Shown here one piece after another: positions 39,983 through 41,894 of a stretch of DNA of 41,894 nucleotides (the first letter of the stretch is position 1; each line of letters begins with the position of its first letter). Source of the DNA: Acidobacteriota bacterium (GTDB taxonomy: Bacteria > Acidobacteriota > Terriglobia > Acidiferrales > UBA7541). The translations under genes and the position numbers were made by a program. The notes under the pieces are model-generated. The model saw only the letters and a program-made list of their open reading frames with translations, was not told where the DNA came from and ran no database searches. The stretch lies in contig PMES01000024.1 in assembly GCA_003154775.1 (NCBI GenBank), forward strand, positions 1-41,894, in the 5' to 3' direction.

Positions 39983-40783
39983 ATGGGGGAACCGGGCAAC
40001 CGTCTCGCGAACCTTTTCTTGCGCTATGCTTCGCCCTTCGCTGAACTGCGCCGCGTTCCCATCATCGGCGATTTCCTCAGTTGGACCAGCCGCAAGCTTC
40101 TCCCGCGCGATACCCTCGTCTGGATTCAGATTCAGCACGGCCCCGCGAGAAGCCTTTGGATACGCGTCAATCCGCGCACGGGGCAAAACGTCCAGCGGGG
40201 GATCGGCGAGCCGCAAGTCCAGCAGGCGCTGGTGGATCATCTTCGGCCAGGCATGACGTTTTATGATCTCGGTGCGAATATCGGATACTTTTCGCTGATC
40301 GCTGCGCGCCTGGTGGGGCCCAAGGGACGCGTGGTTGCGTTTGAGGCGGATCCTGAGATTGCGGCACGCCTGCGCGAAAATCTCTCGCGCAATAATTTCT
40401 CGCACGCGAGGGTTGAACAGAAAGCGGTTTGGTCGGAAGCCACGACCGTGTCCTTTGCGCGAGTGGACCCGAACACTTCGCCGGACCGCGGTCTGGGCCA
40501 TGTGTCCGCCGATTCTTCGGGCGACACCATCAAGGTCGAAGCGGTATCTTTGGACCGTTACGTCACCGCGCAGAATTCTCCGGATTTTGTGAAGTGTGAT
40601 GTCGAGGGAGCGGAAGCAGAGGTATTCCGCGGCGCTGATCGGCTACTAGAGGAAAGGCGCACCATTCTGCTGGTTGAAATGCATAGCCCGGAAAATCACC
40701 GCACGTTGGCGCACAAATTCGTGGAGCTTGGCTACGCCGTGCGAAATCTCGACGAAAATCACGTTTTAGCTCTGCCCAAATGA
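39983..40783 (+). CDS. FkbM-family methyltransferase
   Basis: The ATG at 39983 lies one base after the carbamoyltransferase TAA; 266 residues. The FkbM domain spans about 88-250: TFYDLGANIGYFSLIAARLV (motif I, D95), VVAFEADPEIAARLRENL, VEAVSLDRYV, DFVKCDVEGAEAEVFRGA (the diagnostic D-V-E-G-A-E) and ILLVEMHSP. FkbM enzymes methylate hydroxyls, often on sugars. The stop overlaps the next ATG by ATGA (40780-40783). Confidence 0.92.
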   Translation: MGEPGNRLANLFLRYASPFAELRRVPIIGDFLSWTSRKLLPRDTLVWIQIQHGPARSLWIRVNPRTGQNVQRGIGEPQVQQALVDHLRPGMTFYDLGANIGYFSLIAARLVGPKGRVVAFEADPEIAARLRENLSRNNFSHARVEQKAVWSEATTVSFARVDPNTSPDRGLGHVSADSSGDTIKVEAVSLDRYVTAQNSPDFVKCDVEGAEAEVFRGADRLLEERRTILLVEMHSPENHRTLAHKFVELGYAVRNLDENHVLALPK

Positions 40784-41877
40784 CTACGCCCGTCATCGCT
40801 CTTCTCGGATGCAAAGACGTGCCCACGGACGCCGTCGAGCAATATTGCCGCTACCTCGGCGCCGCCCTGGAGTCCCATGACTTTCAACTCGAAATTCACC
40901 GCGTTCCCTGGGAGGTTCACGGCTGGCCCGATGCTCTGGACGCCCTGCGCCTCCAGGCGGCGTCCTGGCGCGGTCGCTGGGTCCTCGTCCAATACACCGC
41001 CCTCGCCTGGTCGTCGCGCGGTTTTCCTTACAACTTCTCTCGCGTCCTGCAAATCTTGAAGTCCGCCGGTGCCCGCATCGCCATCGTCTTTCATGATGTG
41101 GAACCCTTCCGCGGCCCGCGCCTCGTGGATCGCCTCCGCACTCGCGTTCAACTTCGCGCCATGCGGCGCGCCCTGGCTGCCGCTGACCTGGCCATCTTCA
41201 CCATTCCTCTCGAAAAGATCTCTTGGCTTGCGGGCTCTTCCTCTCGCGTTCATTTCATTCCCGTCGGCCCCAACCTCCCGATTCCCATTCCGTCAGAGCA
41301 GGACTTCAGCCGTGCCGGCAACATTTCCGCCACTCCCATTATTGGTGTCTTCATCATCACCGGTGGCGAACCCGGCGCCCGCGAAACGAAAATCATTCTC
41401 TCCGCTGTCCGCCACGCCGCGCAAAAACTCGGCAAGCTGCGCCTCTCCGTTTTCGGCCGCCACGCCGAACTCCGCGAAGCCGCGCTTCGTGAAGGTCTTC
41501 GGGATTTGCCCGTGGAAATATCCGCGGAAGGGGTTCTCGACGATCAGCAGGTGATAGACCGTCTCCGCGCCGCCGATGTGCTCCTCTTCGTGCGCGCCCC
41601 GATTTCCACCCGCCGCAGCAGCGCCATCGCGGGCATCGCCGCCGGTGTGCCCATGGTCGCGTTTACCGGTGCGGAGACCAGTTGGCCAATCACCGATGCC
41701 GGTGTACTCCTCGCCTCGCCCGGCAACCCCACCGAACTCCATGAGGCCCTCGTCCACGTCCTGTCCGATCCCGAACTTCGCGCCAGCCTCCGCCAGCAGA
41801 ACGCCCTCGCCTACCGCCAGCATTTCTCCTGGCCCGCCATCGCCACGCGCTTCGCCGCCCTCCTCAAATCCACCTAG
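40780..41877 (+). CDS. Glycosyltransferase, GT4-like (GT-B fold)
   Basis: The 365-residue protein has an N-terminal domain (VIALLGCKDVPTDAVEQYCRYL; VLVQYTALAWSSRGFPYNFS) and a C-terminal nucleotide-binding domain with LRAADVLLFVRAPISTRRSS and GIAAGVPMVAFTGAETSWPI in the place of the EX7E region. The usual first Glu is not obvious, so it may use a different donor arrangement. It is coupled to the FkbM gene by ATGA and closes the locus in this window; 17 bases follow to the end. Confidence 0.75.
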   Translation: MTTPVIALLGCKDVPTDAVEQYCRYLGAALESHDFQLEIHRVPWEVHGWPDALDALRLQAASWRGRWVLVQYTALAWSSRGFPYNFSRVLQILKSAGARIAIVFHDVEPFRGPRLVDRLRTRVQLRAMRRALAAADLAIFTIPLEKISWLAGSSSRVHFIPVGPNLPIPIPSEQDFSRAGNISATPIIGVFIITGGEPGARETKIILSAVRHAAQKLGKLRLSVFGRHAELREAALREGLRDLPVEISAEGVLDDQQVIDRLRAADVLLFVRAPISTRRSSAIAGIAAGVPMVAFTGAETSWPITDAGVLLASPGNPTELHEALVHVLSDPELRASLRQQNALAYRQHFSWPAIATRFAALLKST

Positions 41878-41894
41878 CCGAAGTTCGTCACCAA

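Noticed and set aside
38320-39999. 559-codon open frame on the minus strand opposite the carbamoyltransferase
   Set aside because: The plus frame contains every NodU-family motif; the antisense frame is a by-product of GC-rich codons and has Gly/Ala/Glu-rich, non-protein-like composition.
1-41894. Exosortase/PEP-CTERM system, CRISPR array, tRNA or rRNA genes
   Set aside because: The kinase-regulator-export layout recalls PEP-CTERM loci, but no exosortase-like protein or PEP-CTERM tail is present. No regularly spaced repeats and no tRNA-like cloverleaf were noticed by eye.

Overview
The window looks like a chromosomal segment of a GC-rich Gram-negative bacterium, most likely an acidobacterium of the Terriglobia type. 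This rests on gene content only: a GWxTD-domain protein next to a carboxypeptidase-regulatory/beta-barrel protein, an EcsC-family protein, a PDZ-containing histidine kinase with an NtrC-type partner, and an outer-membrane polysaccharide export system. No rRNA, tRNA or CRISPR array was seen, so the taxonomy is an inference.

Layout. Positions 1-1650 are a decayed mobile zone: the start of a leftward membrane-anchored protein that leaves the window, an IS110 transposase stub, and a frameshifted REP-associated (Y1) transposase bracketed by two matching REP hairpins. Positions 1650-6460 hold an EcsC-family protein (leftward), a small unknown protein, a GWxTD lipoprotein-like protein and an outer-membrane protein, with two good sigma-70-like promoters. 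Positions 6460-10930 hold a large membrane histidine kinase overlapping an NtrC-type regulator with an atypical GAFTSA loop, behind a sigma-54-like promoter.

Positions 11030-41880 form one large exopolysaccharide / O-antigen locus. The rightward core runs TPR protein, O-antigen ligase/polymerase-like protein, Wza-type exporter, Wzc-type tyrosine autokinase, sugar-nucleotide epimerase, GT-C-like membrane protein, Wzm permease, Wzt ATPase with a cargo domain, a broken methyltransferase, a methyltransferase-heptosyltransferase fusion, a predicted GT-A enzyme, a CDP-paratose-2-epimerase-like enzyme and a GT-C-like protein. Many pairs overlap by ATGA, so this is probably translated as a coupled operon. 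From about 29.2 to 35.1 kb direction alternates (GT39-like leftward, GT-C-like rightward, a GT2/methyltransferase block leftward). The right end is a tight rightward run: GT2, GT4, methyltransferase, NodU-type carbamoyltransferase, FkbM methyltransferase, GT4-like protein. Together these would make nucleotide sugars, assemble and methylate/carbamoylate a glycan, and export it.

The least expected content is in short genes. Two intact 59-residue zinc-ribbon proteins and one degraded third copy sit directly against glycosyltransferase/methyltransferase genes at 31.2-35.1 kb. A roughly 48-bp element with promoter-like hexamers occurs three times, each time in the sense orientation upstream of a leftward gene of this block. 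A 56-residue Trp-rich membrane microprotein at 27203-27373 overlaps the next GT-C-like gene by ATGA. These are inferences from reading the sequence; no database search was run.
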